Assembly (NCBI GenBank): GCA_964497925.1
Contig: CAZCFE010000013.1
Coordinates: 1-35,630, forward strand
DNA from: CAIYWZ01 sp964497925
GTDB lineage: Bacteria > Pseudomonadota > Alphaproteobacteria > CAIYWZ01
Direction of reading: 5' to 3'
Length of the DNA stretch: 35,630 nucleotides
The position numbers were made by a program, and so were the translations under genes. The notes beneath the pieces are model-generated. The model was not told the origin of the DNA. It worked only from the letters and a program-made list of their open reading frames with translations, and made no database searches. Positions within the stretch are counted from its first letter, which is position 1, and each line of letters opens with the position of its first letter. Below, piece by piece: positions 16,966-24,464 of this stretch.

Positions 16966-17754
16966 ATGAATATGAATGAAGAAGTTTTACCCGATTTTAG
17001 AGATCCGGAAACAGGGGCTCAAATCGCTGAAAATTTGCGCACAATTCGTAAAGCACGCGGATTCACACTTGAATTGCTGTCTGAGCAAACAGGTCTTTCT
17101 GTTTCTTACATCTCAAGACTTGAAGCCGGAACAAGACGTATTAATCTTGAAATTTTAAACAGTGTGTCAAGAGCTTTGCAATGCGAAATTGCCGACATCA
17201 TTTACGGTAACTTTTCAAACATCGTTTCATTCCAAGATTTGGGCCGTCAATATGGCGCAAGCGTTGCGGGTCAACCAATTAACTATTTTCCACCACCACC
17301 TCCTTATGGGCCACGCAAGTCTCTTAAAAAAGGTGAGGGCGGGGATATTCGCACACAAAGAGATTTGGCTCTTTATGGTGTAAAAGTTCCCATGCCAGGA
17401 CAAAAGTCTCAAGATGGTGTTTTTGATTTTGCAAAAGTCAGGGACATTATTGCAAGACCAGCCGATCTTCAAGGGATCACCAATGCATTTGCATTACTTG
17501 TTCCAGATAACAGCTTTATGCCACGCTATTGCGCAGGCGATATTTTAATGGTCAATCCATCTAAAACCGTTACATATAAGGCGCCTGTCATCATCATTAT
17601 GAACGATGATCAAATTGTGTCGGGCCTTTTCCAAGATTGGGTTGATGGGGGAGTGAGTCTTTTCTCACTGGTTGGAAGCCAAAGCGCGTCCACAACAATT
17701 TTGTCACAAGACATGAAAGCCGTTTACCGAATCACATCGGCAATTTACGCATAA
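16966..17754 (+). CDS. XRE-family transcriptional regulator with S24-like C-terminal domain (262 aa)
   Basis: The N-terminal XRE helix-turn-helix (about residues 20-80) has NLRTIRKARGFTLELLSEQT and GLSVSYISRLEAGTRRINLE. A linker with a PPPPPYGP stretch follows. The C-terminal domain (about 165-262) is related to the S24 peptidase fold of phage CI and LexA: LLVPDNSFMPRYCAGDILMVNP carries the serine motif in a modified form. The expected general-base Lys strand (usually KRL) reads QIVSGLF. Self-cleavage is therefore doubtful, although the dimerisation fold may persist. The start follows AAGGAG. It diverges from the terminase unit by about 180 bp, as a phage repressor would. Chromosomal regulators of this type also exist, so control of the phage genes is inference. 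Confidence 0.85.
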   Translation: MNMNEEVLPDFRDPETGAQIAENLRTIRKARGFTLELLSEQTGLSVSYISRLEAGTRRINLEILNSVSRALQCEIADIIYGNFSNIVSFQDLGRQYGASVAGQPINYFPPPPPYGPRKSLKKGEGGDIRTQRDLALYGVKVPMPGQKSQDGVFDFAKVRDIIARPADLQGITNAFALLVPDNSFMPRYCAGDILMVNPSKTVTYKAPVIIIMNDDQIVSGLFQDWVDGGVSLFSLVGSQSASTTILSQDMKAVYRITSAIYA

Positions 17755-17757
17755 CAC

Positions 17758-17782
17758 AAGGGGGCCAGAAGCCCCTTTTTCT
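17758..17782 (+). terminator. Rho-independent terminator after the regulator
   Basis: GGGGC (17761-17765) pairs with GCCCC (17771-17775). The stem extends by AAG/CTT with one bulged G and is followed by TTTTT. It separates the regulator from the convergent recombinase gene. Confidence 0.75.
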
Positions 17783-17783
17783 T

Positions 17784-18668
17784 TTACTTTTCACGATTTT
17801 GTTTCCCCAATGGATGTTTTTCAAAGACTGTCTTTTGCAAATGTTGGGGGGAAATATGGGTGTAGATTTGGGTTGTTCCAATATCGCTGTGACCAAGAAG
17901 CTTTTGAAGAACAGCAAGATCCATGCCGCTTTCAAGCAAATGCGTGGCAAATGAGTGGCGCAAAACATGAGGTGAGAGCTTTTCTGCCCCAATCCCGCTT
18001 ATCTCTCCTAGCTCCTTTAAAAGCTGAAATATGCGCTGGCGTGTGAGGGGTTTATGAGGGTTTCTTAAAGACGGGAAAAGCCATAAAGAGCTCGGGGAAA
18101 CAGCAATAAAGCTTTGCACAATTTCAAGAAGATCGGGGTGAAGGGGAATTCTGCGTTCTTTACCTCCTTTTCCCACAATAGAAATCATTTGATTGTTTTT
18201 AAAATCTGACCGTTTCAAAGATAAAAGTTCACTGATGCGAAGCCCTGTTGCGTATAAAATCTCTAAAAAAGTTGTTGTTCGTTTGCCATGGAAAGTTTGA
18301 TCAAAATTGGCGATTTCAAGTAATTTTGAAACTTCTTCCAAGGTCAAAATGCGCGGGAGAGGCTTTTGTGCTTTTGGGGATTTTAAGTCTTTTGCCAGAT
18401 CAAATTCTTGGATTTCTTGCAAGAATAAAAACTTAAAAAACTGCCGCATGCTGGAAATATGACGCGCAATGCTTCTTTTAGAAAGGCCTTGGTCATAAAG
18501 CTTTTGAATGTGAAGCCTTAAACAATCAAGCGTGATTTCATCTTTTTTAAGAAGATCTTCCAAATCGGTTTGATAGGCAAAAATCGTGTTGGCGGCAAGG
18601 CCTTTTTCCACCCTTAAATACTCCAGGAAAATGATTAAATATGAGGATGGATTTTTAACTATTTTCAC
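17784..18668 (-). CDS. xerD: Tyrosine recombinase, XerD-like (294 aa)
   Basis: XerC and XerD resolve chromosome dimers at dif sites. The N-terminal SAM-like domain starts FLEYLRVEKGLAANTIFAYQ. The catalytic domain has all active residues, numbered from the chosen start: Arg144 (ATGLRISELL), Lys167 (GKGGKERRIP), His234 and Arg237 (SPHVLRHSFATHLL), His260 (LLGHSDIGTTQ) and Tyr269 (IYTH). LLGHSDIGTTQIYTH favours XerD over XerC. The length is normal. The frame begins with GTG at 18689, but AAAGGAG lies just before a second GTG at 18668, which I take as the start. The gene stands next to phage-type genes, yet its sequence is that of the housekeeping enzyme rather than a phage integrase. Confidence 0.88.
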   Translation of the reverse strand: MKIVKNPSSYLIIFLEYLRVEKGLAANTIFAYQTDLEDLLKKDEITLDCLRLHIQKLYDQGLSKRSIARHISSMRQFFKFLFLQEIQEFDLAKDLKSPKAQKPLPRILTLEEVSKLLEIANFDQTFHGKRTTTFLEILYATGLRISELLSLKRSDFKNNQMISIVGKGGKERRIPLHPDLLEIVQSFIAVSPSSLWLFPSLRNPHKPLTRQRIFQLLKELGEISGIGAEKLSPHVLRHSFATHLLESGMDLAVLQKLLGHSDIGTTQIYTHISPQHLQKTVFEKHPLGKQNREK

Positions 18669-18767
18669 GATTTCTCTCCTTTTATTCACCCTAACATAAA
18701 AAAAACATGCTGTTAACCATTTTGAAATCTTTTTAAGACATTATCATAAATTGCAGGTAGGAAAAAC

Positions 18768-19556
18768 ATGGATATTAAAGAGGAAGAGCCAAAAATGGAA
18801 CAGGAAAAAGCGCAAGGCGAGAAAACTCCAGAAATTAACGGAAAAACTTTGCAAAGCATGATCTTAGGGCCTAAATTTTGCGCACTTCCTTTGGATATTA
18901 GACGAAGATTTTCTCAAAATTACAGCACAAAAGTAACATCTGCTTATGAAGCCGCATGGGCTATTATTTACTCCAGTAATATCGATTTTGAATCAAATTT
19001 GGTTTTGGACAAATTGGCTGAAACTTCTTGTGTGAGCGAAGGCGCTTTGCCTGATGGAGAAGGTCTTGATATGGGTATTTTTAACCACGCTCACGAGGCC
19101 ACACTTTTTCCAGAGCTTTCAAAGCTCAAAGCCCTTTTGGTCAGGTTTTTGGAGAACTCCATTCGAACTCCAGGGGCCCATATTTGCGAGCTGCGCATGG
19201 ATTTTGATGCGTTTCCAGGGGTGGATCAGGACTTTTTTGAAAAAACTATCAAAAACGCAGAAATGTGTAATTTTCTAAGCCATGTCAGGCGTAACAATTG
19301 GTATCAGATAATTCCTGGGAAAATTGGCGTAGAGCCTTTGTATGAAACACTTTTACGCGCAGAATCTTTCCACAAACACCCAGAAGATTTGATCATCTGG
19401 AAAGACATCAATACTCTTTTAATTGACCCTGGGCTTCGTGCATATGTATCAATTTTTTACGCCAAATTCATTCAAAACCAAAGTCTTTCAAGAGCAAAAA
19501 TCAATGACTACCTCCAACAAGTCGAAAACCTTCCCTTACGCTGGATTTTGATGTAA
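18768..19556 (+). CDS. Conserved-looking cytoplasmic protein of unknown function (262 aa)
   Basis: I do not recognise the family. There is no signal peptide or membrane segment. The first 25 residues are strongly charged and probably disordered (MDIKEEEPKMEQEKAQGEK). The rest (about 26-262) looks like a compact alpha/beta domain (ALPLDIRRRFSQNYSTKV, SAYEAAWAIIYSSNIDFE, NNWYQIIPGKIG). The ATG at 18768 follows AGGA with good spacing. It diverges from the XerD-like gene by about 100 bp and is followed by an unrelated ATPase gene. A 7-bp inverted repeat, 19533-19539 with 19553-19559, overlaps its end. Confidence 0.7.
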   Translation: MDIKEEEPKMEQEKAQGEKTPEINGKTLQSMILGPKFCALPLDIRRRFSQNYSTKVTSAYEAAWAIIYSSNIDFESNLVLDKLAETSCVSEGALPDGEGLDMGIFNHAHEATLFPELSKLKALLVRFLENSIRTPGAHICELRMDFDAFPGVDQDFFEKTIKNAEMCNFLSHVRRNNWYQIIPGKIGVEPLYETLLRAESFHKHPEDLIIWKDINTLLIDPGLRAYVSIFYAKFIQNQSLSRAKINDYLQQVENLPLRWILM

Positions 19557-19559
19557 GGG
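19533..19559 (+). repeat. Inverted repeat at the end of the 262-aa gene
   Basis: CCCTTAC (19533-19539) and GTAAGGG (19553-19559) pair across 13 bases that include the stop codon. A CGTTTTTC stretch follows a few bases later. It could be a weak terminator. Confidence 0.3.
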
Positions 19560-19675
19560 GCCTGGCGTTTTTCATCTGAACGTTCCCTTGGAATCTCTTA
19601 AAATATCATAAATATTTGCAAAAAAATATTCAGATATGGTATCAATGGTAACATGTTGTTTCAGGGATAATAAAT

Positions 19676-21340
19676 ATGAGTAAACCATTGAATTTTGCCA
19701 TTGGCGTAAGTGACTTTACAAAAATCATTCAAAAAAAATGTTCTTACATTGATAAAACAATGTTCATTAAAGAAATTATGGATGACCCTGCTGAGGTTAT
19801 TTTAATTACGCGTCCAAGACGTTTTGGGAAAACTTTGAACATGTCCATGCTTGAGGCTTTTTTTGCTGTCCAAGGTGAAGATATTTTTACAAATCTTAAT
19901 ATTTCAAAAGAAACAGAATTTTGTCTTACGCATAAAAATAAATATCCTGTTATTTTTATCAGTTTTAAAGATGTAAAAGCAAGTATTTACGATGGCATAT
20001 TTAAGCAAATTCAAAATGTTTTTTCAAGGCTTTATGAACGTCATTCTTACTTGCTTGATGGAGATACTCTTTCTTCCATACAAAAGGAAAAATTTAAAAA
20101 TGTGATGAGTGAGAATCTTGAAAATCCGGTGCATTTGTCCCAAGCTTTATTTGATTTAATTTCCCACATTCACAAGTACTCAAAGGTAAAGCCCATCGTC
20201 TTAATTGATGAGTACGATTCTCCTATCTACAGTTCGTATAGTCATGATTTTTATGATCAAATCGTAGAGTTCATGCGAGGAATTCTTGCCGGAGCTCTTA
20301 AGGATAATCCATTTTTAGAAAAAGCAGTCATGACAGGGATTGCAAGAGTTTCAAAAGAAAGCATGTTTTCAGGCTTAAATAATGTGCAGTGTTACACAAT
20401 TTTAGATCAAAAATATGCTCAATATTTTGGTTTTACCGAGCAAGAAATTGAATCTTTAATAGTGGAAAAACAAACAATTGAGTCCATCAAAAAATGGTAT
20501 AATGGCTATCAAATTGGGGGATATCAAATTTACAATCCGTGGTCGATTGTTCATTGCTTAAGCAATAATGGAATTATGGATCCTTATTGGGTCAATACGT
20601 CTGATAATGCATTGGTATACGATTTGATTGGAAAATCAGATGATGTTTTTAAGATTAAAATTGAAAACCTGATTAAAGGAATTCCACAAGAATTGTTAAT
20701 TTATGATTATCTTACGTTTAATGATTTAGATGCCAATCCAAATGCTGTGTGGTCTTTGCTTTTGCATGCGGGATATTTAAAAGTGGCCTCTAAAAAAACA
20801 GATGAATACGCCAGGACAACCACATTTGTTCAAATTCCCAATCAAGAAGTGTTGTGGCTTTATGCTGATATTATTGAGAAATGGTTTTATTTGAATTCTG
20901 GAGATTCTCTTTACCGTGAATTTATAACAAGTTTAAATGAGCAGGATCCATCAAAATTTTTTAAACACATCCAAAATTATATTGCAAGCTCTATGAGCTA
21001 TTTTGATTTGAGTAAAAAAACACCAGAGCAAGTATTTCATATCTTTATGATGGGGATTCTGATTGGATTTAGAGGAAGATATGATGTAACCTCAAATAGG
21101 GAAGGGGGTGATGGGAGATACGATGTAATCATGACCCCAAAAGACCCAAAGAACAAAGCGGTCATCATGGAATTTAAAGTGTGTAAGGATGAATTTAAAC
21201 TCCAGGAAACAGCCCAAACCGCTTTAGAACAAATAAGCCATAAAAGGTATACAGATCTATTCAAAGGAGATATTTTGGCTCTAGGCATGGCGTTTTGTGG
21301 TAAAAAAATGATGGGTGTTCACCAGTATATCGTCAAGTGA
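19676..21340 (+). CDS. AAA-ATPase-like protein with C-terminal PD-(D/E)XK nuclease domain (554 aa)
   Basis: This belongs to the 'predicted AAA-ATPase' plus PD-(D/E)XK (DUF1703) family, which is expanded in many host-associated bacteria and of unsettled role. The N-terminus has the family opening LNFAIGVSDF and CSYIDKTMFI. The Walker A-type loop is TRPRRFGKT (about 45-53) and Walker B is IVLIDEYDSPI (about 174-184). The middle marker is WYNGYQIGGYQIYNPWSI. The C-terminal nuclease has GRYDVIM (about 480) and IMEFKVCK (about 497), the Asp and Glu-x-Lys of the fold. All motifs are intact, so it is likely active. A ribosome site GGGA precedes the ATG by about 10 bases. Defence or mobile-element functions are often suggested for such proteins, but nothing here decides it. 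Confidence 0.9.
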   Translation: MSKPLNFAIGVSDFTKIIQKKCSYIDKTMFIKEIMDDPAEVILITRPRRFGKTLNMSMLEAFFAVQGEDIFTNLNISKETEFCLTHKNKYPVIFISFKDVKASIYDGIFKQIQNVFSRLYERHSYLLDGDTLSSIQKEKFKNVMSENLENPVHLSQALFDLISHIHKYSKVKPIVLIDEYDSPIYSSYSHDFYDQIVEFMRGILAGALKDNPFLEKAVMTGIARVSKESMFSGLNNVQCYTILDQKYAQYFGFTEQEIESLIVEKQTIESIKKWYNGYQIGGYQIYNPWSIVHCLSNNGIMDPYWVNTSDNALVYDLIGKSDDVFKIKIENLIKGIPQELLIYDYLTFNDLDANPNAVWSLLLHAGYLKVASKKTDEYARTTTFVQIPNQEVLWLYADIIEKWFYLNSGDSLYREFITSLNEQDPSKFFKHIQNYIASSMSYFDLSKKTPEQVFHIFMMGILIGFRGRYDVTSNREGGDGRYDVIMTPKDPKNKAVIMEFKVCKDEFKLQETAQTALEQISHKRYTDLFKGDILALGMAFCGKKMMGVHQYIVK

Positions 21341-21349
21341 TATTTTTTA

Positions 21350-21378
21350 TTGACATAATTTGACAAACTCTTTATAAT
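21350..21378 (+). promoter_or_regulatory. Perfect consensus sigma-70 promoter
   Basis: TTGACA (21350-21355), exactly 17 bases, TATAAT (21373-21378). A second TTGACA at 21360-21365 lies in the spacer. It drives the 147-aa gene at 21417. Confidence 0.85.
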
Positions 21379-21416
21379 AAAATCATAACAAATAATAAAT
21401 AAGGAGTTTTGAAAAT

Positions 21417-21860
21417 ATGTATGCACCGTATCGAATATTACCATTTGACCATCTTGAGTCGCCAGGGTTTGAAGAAAAAACTTACCTTCATTGCGCAGAT
21501 ATAAAAGATTCAGCGCCACTTTTTTTGTTCTTAACTTTTTGTGGGGTAAGACAAGAGGAAGGAATTTATGTGCGCAAATACACACTTCATTTCACAAAAG
21601 ATTTTGCGGCAAAAGACGATGATGGAAATTTAACAAATTGCTGTGGGTCTTTATTTGATCAAGAATTATTAATCCCTGACAAGAATTTTGAATTTTCTCT
21701 TCCAACAACGGTAGAAGGAGTGCTTTATCAAACCGTAGGAGAAAGACGTGCGCATCATTTAAAGCCTCCAGAGTCATTCGAATTTTTGGAAAAAGTCTAT
21801 ACCCTTGAATCTTTTGATGCCATCAGGGATGATCTTTTTGAAGGGGTTTATAAAAGTTAA
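21417..21860 (+). CDS. Small cytoplasmic protein of unknown function (147 aa)
   Basis: I do not recognise the family. There is no signal peptide. The sequence is acidic and beta-rich (MYAPYRILPFDHLESPGF, YVRKYTLHFTKDFAAKDDDG, FEFSLPTTVEGVLYQTVG), and a C-terminal helix follows FEFLEKVYTLESF. A CC pair occurs in LTNCCGSLF. The ATG follows AAGGAG at 10 bases. The gene lies behind a perfect consensus promoter, so a high transcript level is expected unless repressed. It follows the AAA-ATPase gene by 76 bp but does not depend on it for transcription. No terminator is obvious after it. Confidence 0.75.
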   Translation: MYAPYRILPFDHLESPGFEEKTYLHCADIKDSAPLFLFLTFCGVRQEEGIYVRKYTLHFTKDFAAKDDDGNLTNCCGSLFDQELLIPDKNFEFSLPTTVEGVLYQTVGERRAHHLKPPESFEFLEKVYTLESFDAIRDDLFEGVYKS

Positions 21861-21931
21861 AAACACCCTATTGTAAATGAATTTAAAATGAGGTAGTCTA
21901 TACCCCTGATCAATGAAAATGGAGAAAAGTT

Positions 21932-22300
21932 TTGATTTATTATTTATCATTTTTATGCGTATTTCTGATGAAGCAAGATCTGGTGTACTCGGCAGAGGAA
22001 AAATTTCCTAATCTTTCATCTTCACCGACATCACCTAGCGAGTTAGTGATGTTAGCTGAATCAAGTGATGATGGCTCTGCATCAGCATATGAACGATTAA
22101 TAGCGACATTTAAAGAGGCATCGCCACGAACCCAAGCTAGAAAATATGAACAAGTATTAGAAGCAAACGGAGATTTGGTTCAAGCCTTGAAAGGAAAGCA
22201 CTGTGAAACAGAGATACTTCAAAGGGAAATACAAAAGCTTAAAAGTAAAGAAGTGCCCACAGGGAAAAAGGGATCTGGAAGAGTTGGAATCGCGGAATAA
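21932..22300 (+). CDS. Small exported protein with helical C-terminus (122 aa)
   Basis: The frame starts with TTG at 21932, eight bases after GGAG. This start is needed to give the signal peptide IYYLSFLCVFLMKQDLVYSA (residues 2-21). The next in-frame ATG at 21968 lies within it. The mature part has a Ser/Pro-rich segment (FPNLSSSPTSPSELV) and a charged helix likely to coil (TEILQREIQKLKSKEV). It ends in a basic Gly-rich tail (KKGSGRVGIAE). No family is recognised. It is the first of three small exported proteins in a row on the same strand, and the next gene starts 30 bases on. Confidence 0.65.
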   Translation: MIYYLSFLCVFLMKQDLVYSAEEKFPNLSSSPTSPSELVMLAESSDDGSASAYERLIATFKEASPRTQARKYEQVLEANGDLVQALKGKHCETEILQREIQKLKSKEVPTGKKGSGRVGIAE

Positions 22301-22330
22301 ATGAAGATTAACAATTTAAGGAGAAGTAAA

Positions 22331-22789
22331 ATGAAAAAACAAATACTTGCAATGTTAATTGTGCTTGGAAGTGTAAATCCAGTTTTGAGTGGTGACATGG
22401 ATAGTAGCGACATTGACGATGGGGCAAAAAGCGTGTTTATTTGGGCTTATAACTTGCTGGTGGGAACTGATATAGACAGTACAAAGCTAAATTTAAAAAT
22501 TCAACCCCCAAGCGAGCTAAATCGTGCGCGTAGTGATGAAAGCACTGGCACACCAATAACTGTCCTGCGTCAAATAGCTAAGGATGAAAAACGACGCGCT
22601 GATGCTGAAAAACGACGCGCTGATGCTGAAAAACGACGCGCTGATGCTGCAGAAGAAGAGCTTAAAAGACCCAACAAGCTCCAAGGACAAGAAGGAGCTG
22701 ATGAGATTGGACTACGACGCAGTTCAATGAGCTTCCCAGAGGAATTATGGAAGTATACCCCACCCAGTTCACCCATAAGAGCGCATTAA
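22331..22789 (+). CDS. Small exported protein with triplicated charged heptad (152 aa)
   Basis: The frame is open from 22301, directly after the upstream stop. AAGGAG with proper spacing points instead to the ATG at 22331, which opens the signal peptide MKKQILAMLIVLGSVNPVLSG (residues 1-21). The mature protein has an acidic start (DMDSSDIDDG), a short helical part, and a repeat EKRRADA in three exact copies at about residues 86-106. Together with flanking EL and DE residues this should form a charged helix or coiled coil. The C-terminus is Ser/Pro-rich. No family is recognised. The copy number of the heptad can change by slippage, as expected in surface or effector-type proteins. Confidence 0.7.
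   Translation: MKKQILAMLIVLGSVNPVLSGDMDSSDIDDGAKSVFIWAYNLLVGTDIDSTKLNLKIQPPSELNRARSDESTGTPITVLRQIAKDEKRRADAEKRRADAEKRRADAAEEELKRPNKLQGQEGADEIGLRRSSMSFPEELWKYTPPSSPIRAH
22586..22648 (+). repeat. Three perfect tandem copies of a 21-bp unit inside a gene
   Basis: The unit begins GAAAAACGACGCG and ends CTGATGCT. Copies lie at 22586-22606, 22607-22627 and 22628-22648 with no mismatch. The unit length keeps the reading frame and encodes EKRRADA. Confidence 0.95.
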
Positions 22790-22875
22790 ATATTTAATGT
22801 CTTTAATAAAAATTTAACCATCCCTTCTTTATAATCCGTGACAAAGACGCGAAAAATAAAGAAGGGAAATACAAA

Positions 22876-23208
22876 ATGAGATACACCATGTTTATAGCAA
22901 CACTATTAATCGCAACCCATATTTTTTCAAGTGATGATTTGAGTCAGCTTATGATAGAAAATAGCTCATTAAAAGAAGCACATACACAGATTTTGGCACA
23001 GGTTGACCCGAGCGCATCAAGTGGACGCATAGGCTTTGACGCTGACAGATCTTTTGGTGAAGAAGAAGAACAAAAACCTACAGCCCAGTCACTGCGCAAG
23101 GCAAATGAGATTCTGGCAGAAAAAATTAAGAATTTGGAAGCCATGCGAAAACAAGGAACATCACAAGGGAAATCAAGTTCCAGATCGAGGTTTGATACTT
23201 CTTGGTAG
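22876..23208 (+). CDS. Small exported coiled-coil protein (110 aa)
   Basis: The ATG follows GAAGGGA. A signal peptide (MRYTMFIATLLIATHIFSS, residues 1-19) is followed by two helical stretches with heptad-like spacing: LSQLMIENSSLKEAHTQIL (about 22-40) and LRKANEILAEKIKNLEAMRK (about 73-92). An acidic loop (GEEEEQK) separates them and the tail is Ser/Arg-rich (SSSRSRFDTSW). The piece SSGRIGFD recalls SGRVGIAE at the end of the first protein of this trio, so distant relationship is possible but unproven. A TATAAT lies at 22830-22835, though without a clear -35. No family is recognised. Confidence 0.7.
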   Translation: MRYTMFIATLLIATHIFSSDDLSQLMIENSSLKEAHTQILAQVDPSASSGRIGFDADRSFGEEEEQKPTAQSLRKANEILAEKIKNLEAMRKQGTSQGKSSSRSRFDTSW

Positions 23209-23260
23209 AATCAGTTGTGAAGTTTTGACTTTCTCATAAGAATTTAGAATTTATTAAGTG

Positions 23261-23292
23261 TTTACCTGTAAGGTTATATGAATGAATATAAT
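23261..23292 (+). promoter_or_regulatory. Possible promoter of the RND pump operon, with long spacer
   Basis: A consensus TATAAT at 23287-23292 has only TTTACC (23261-23266) as a -35, 20 bases upstream. A short ACCT/AGGT dyad overlaps it. Long spacers with dyads occur at activator-dependent promoters, but this case is weak. Confidence 0.3.
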
Positions 23293-23312
23293 CGACTTTA
23301 AGGAACCAGGGC

Positions 23313-24464
23313 ATGACCACGATAAAGAAAAAGATTTTAGGCGTTGTTTTAGGAATTTTGAGCGTGGGTTTCATATGGAAAATTGGTACAGCTCTTTTTA
23401 AATCTAACCTTTCTACAAAAGTGCGCGAAAATGTGATTCAGGTGGCCCAAGTTGCGCCTGTTGTTAAAAAAACAGTTCCTTTTTCCGTCATTGCCCCTGG
23501 AACATTTGCCTCGTCCCAAAGCGTTGATATTTTCAACAGAGTTGAAGGCGAAATTTCACAAATTCATTTCAAAGAAGGTCAAATTGTAAAAGAAGGCGAT
23601 CTCTTATACACAATTGATGTGAAAAACCTGGAAGTTCAACTTCAGCAAGCTTTAGCAGCTTTTGAGAAAAACAGCGCACTTTTGATGGGAGCAAAAAAAC
23701 AACTTGATCGAAACATGCTTATGCGCCGTAAAGACATTGTCAGTCAATCGCAGCTTGATCAAGTCGACAGCACCGAAAAAAGCCTGGAAGCTGCTGTTAG
23801 AAGTGATCAGGCAAGTATCGATTTGATCAAACTTCAAATTGGGTATTCCAAAATTACAAGCCCCATTTCAGGGCGTGTTGGATTTTCAAGGGTGGATGTG
23901 AGAAGCTTTTTAAAAGTCCTAAATTCTGCCCCAAACCCTTTAACCACTGTGATTAAACTTGACCCCATGGAGTTTAATTTTTCGTTATCTGAAAAATATT
24001 TACCCTATTTTGAGAATAAAGATTTAAATGAGTTTAAAATTTCAATTGTTGATGATAAAGGTCTTGAAAAAGGGATGAAAGGAAAGCTTATTGCCCTTGA
24101 TAACAGTGTGAATTCAGCAACAGGGTCCATTGTTTTAAAGGCTCAATTCCAAAATCCAGATTCCAAACTTTGGCATGGCAGTTTTGCCTCAGTTAAAATT
24201 GTTTTAGAAGAAACAAAAGACGCTTTGGTTGTTCCTATAAGTTCTATCCAATCGGGCGCCCAGGGGTCCTATGTCTTGGTGTATGATGAGTCTGGAAAAA
24301 CAGCTATTACGCGCCCAGTAAGCCTTGGGATCGTCTCAGAGCTTGATGCTGTGATAAAAGATGGTCTCAAAGAGGGCGAGCTTGTCATAACAGCAGGGCA
24401 AAATCGTTACAAAGAAGGGGTAAAAATCACCTCAATTAAAATGCAAACGGAGATCCTGAAATGA
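23313..24464 (+). CDS. RND efflux periplasmic adaptor (membrane fusion) protein (383 aa)
   Basis: Adaptors of this HlyD/MFP family link an inner-membrane RND pump to an outer-membrane channel. An N-terminal membrane anchor (KKILGVVLGILSVGFIWKIG, residues 6-25) is followed by the lipoyl half-motif SVDIFNRVEGEISQIHFKEG (about 70-89). Next is the alpha-hairpin (LQQALAAFEKNSALLMG to KSLEAAVRSDQASIDLI), then the second lipoyl half with KITSPISGRVGF (about 180-191). Beta-barrel and membrane-proximal parts follow (LWHGSFASVKIVLEE, ALVVPISSIQSGAQGSYV). The length is normal. The ATG follows AAGGA, and the stop overlaps the permease start (ATGA), so the pair is one operon. No TolC-type gene is present in the window. 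Confidence 0.93.
   Translation: MTTIKKKILGVVLGILSVGFIWKIGTALFKSNLSTKVRENVIQVAQVAPVVKKTVPFSVIAPGTFASSQSVDIFNRVEGEISQIHFKEGQIVKEGDLLYTIDVKNLEVQLQQALAAFEKNSALLMGAKKQLDRNMLMRRKDIVSQSQLDQVDSTEKSLEAAVRSDQASIDLIKLQIGYSKITSPISGRVGFSRVDVRSFLKVLNSAPNPLTTVIKLDPMEFNFSLSEKYLPYFENKDLNEFKISIVDDKGLEKGMKGKLIALDNSVNSATGSIVLKAQFQNPDSKLWHGSFASVKIVLEETKDALVVPISSIQSGAQGSYVLVYDESGKTAITRPVSLGIVSELDAVIKDGLKEGELVITAGQNRYKEGVKITSIKMQTEILK

Noticed and set aside
17784..18668. Phage integrase for an element containing the terminase
   Set aside because: Sequence and length fit the housekeeping XerD type, and no attachment-site repeats were seen near it.
22586..22648. CRISPR-like repeat
   Set aside because: The 21-bp copies touch without spacers and keep the reading frame of a gene, so this is an internal tandem repeat.
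22570..22776. Open frame opposite the heptad-repeat protein
   Set aside because: Low-complexity shadow (repeated FSASARR) of the real tandem repeat on the other strand.
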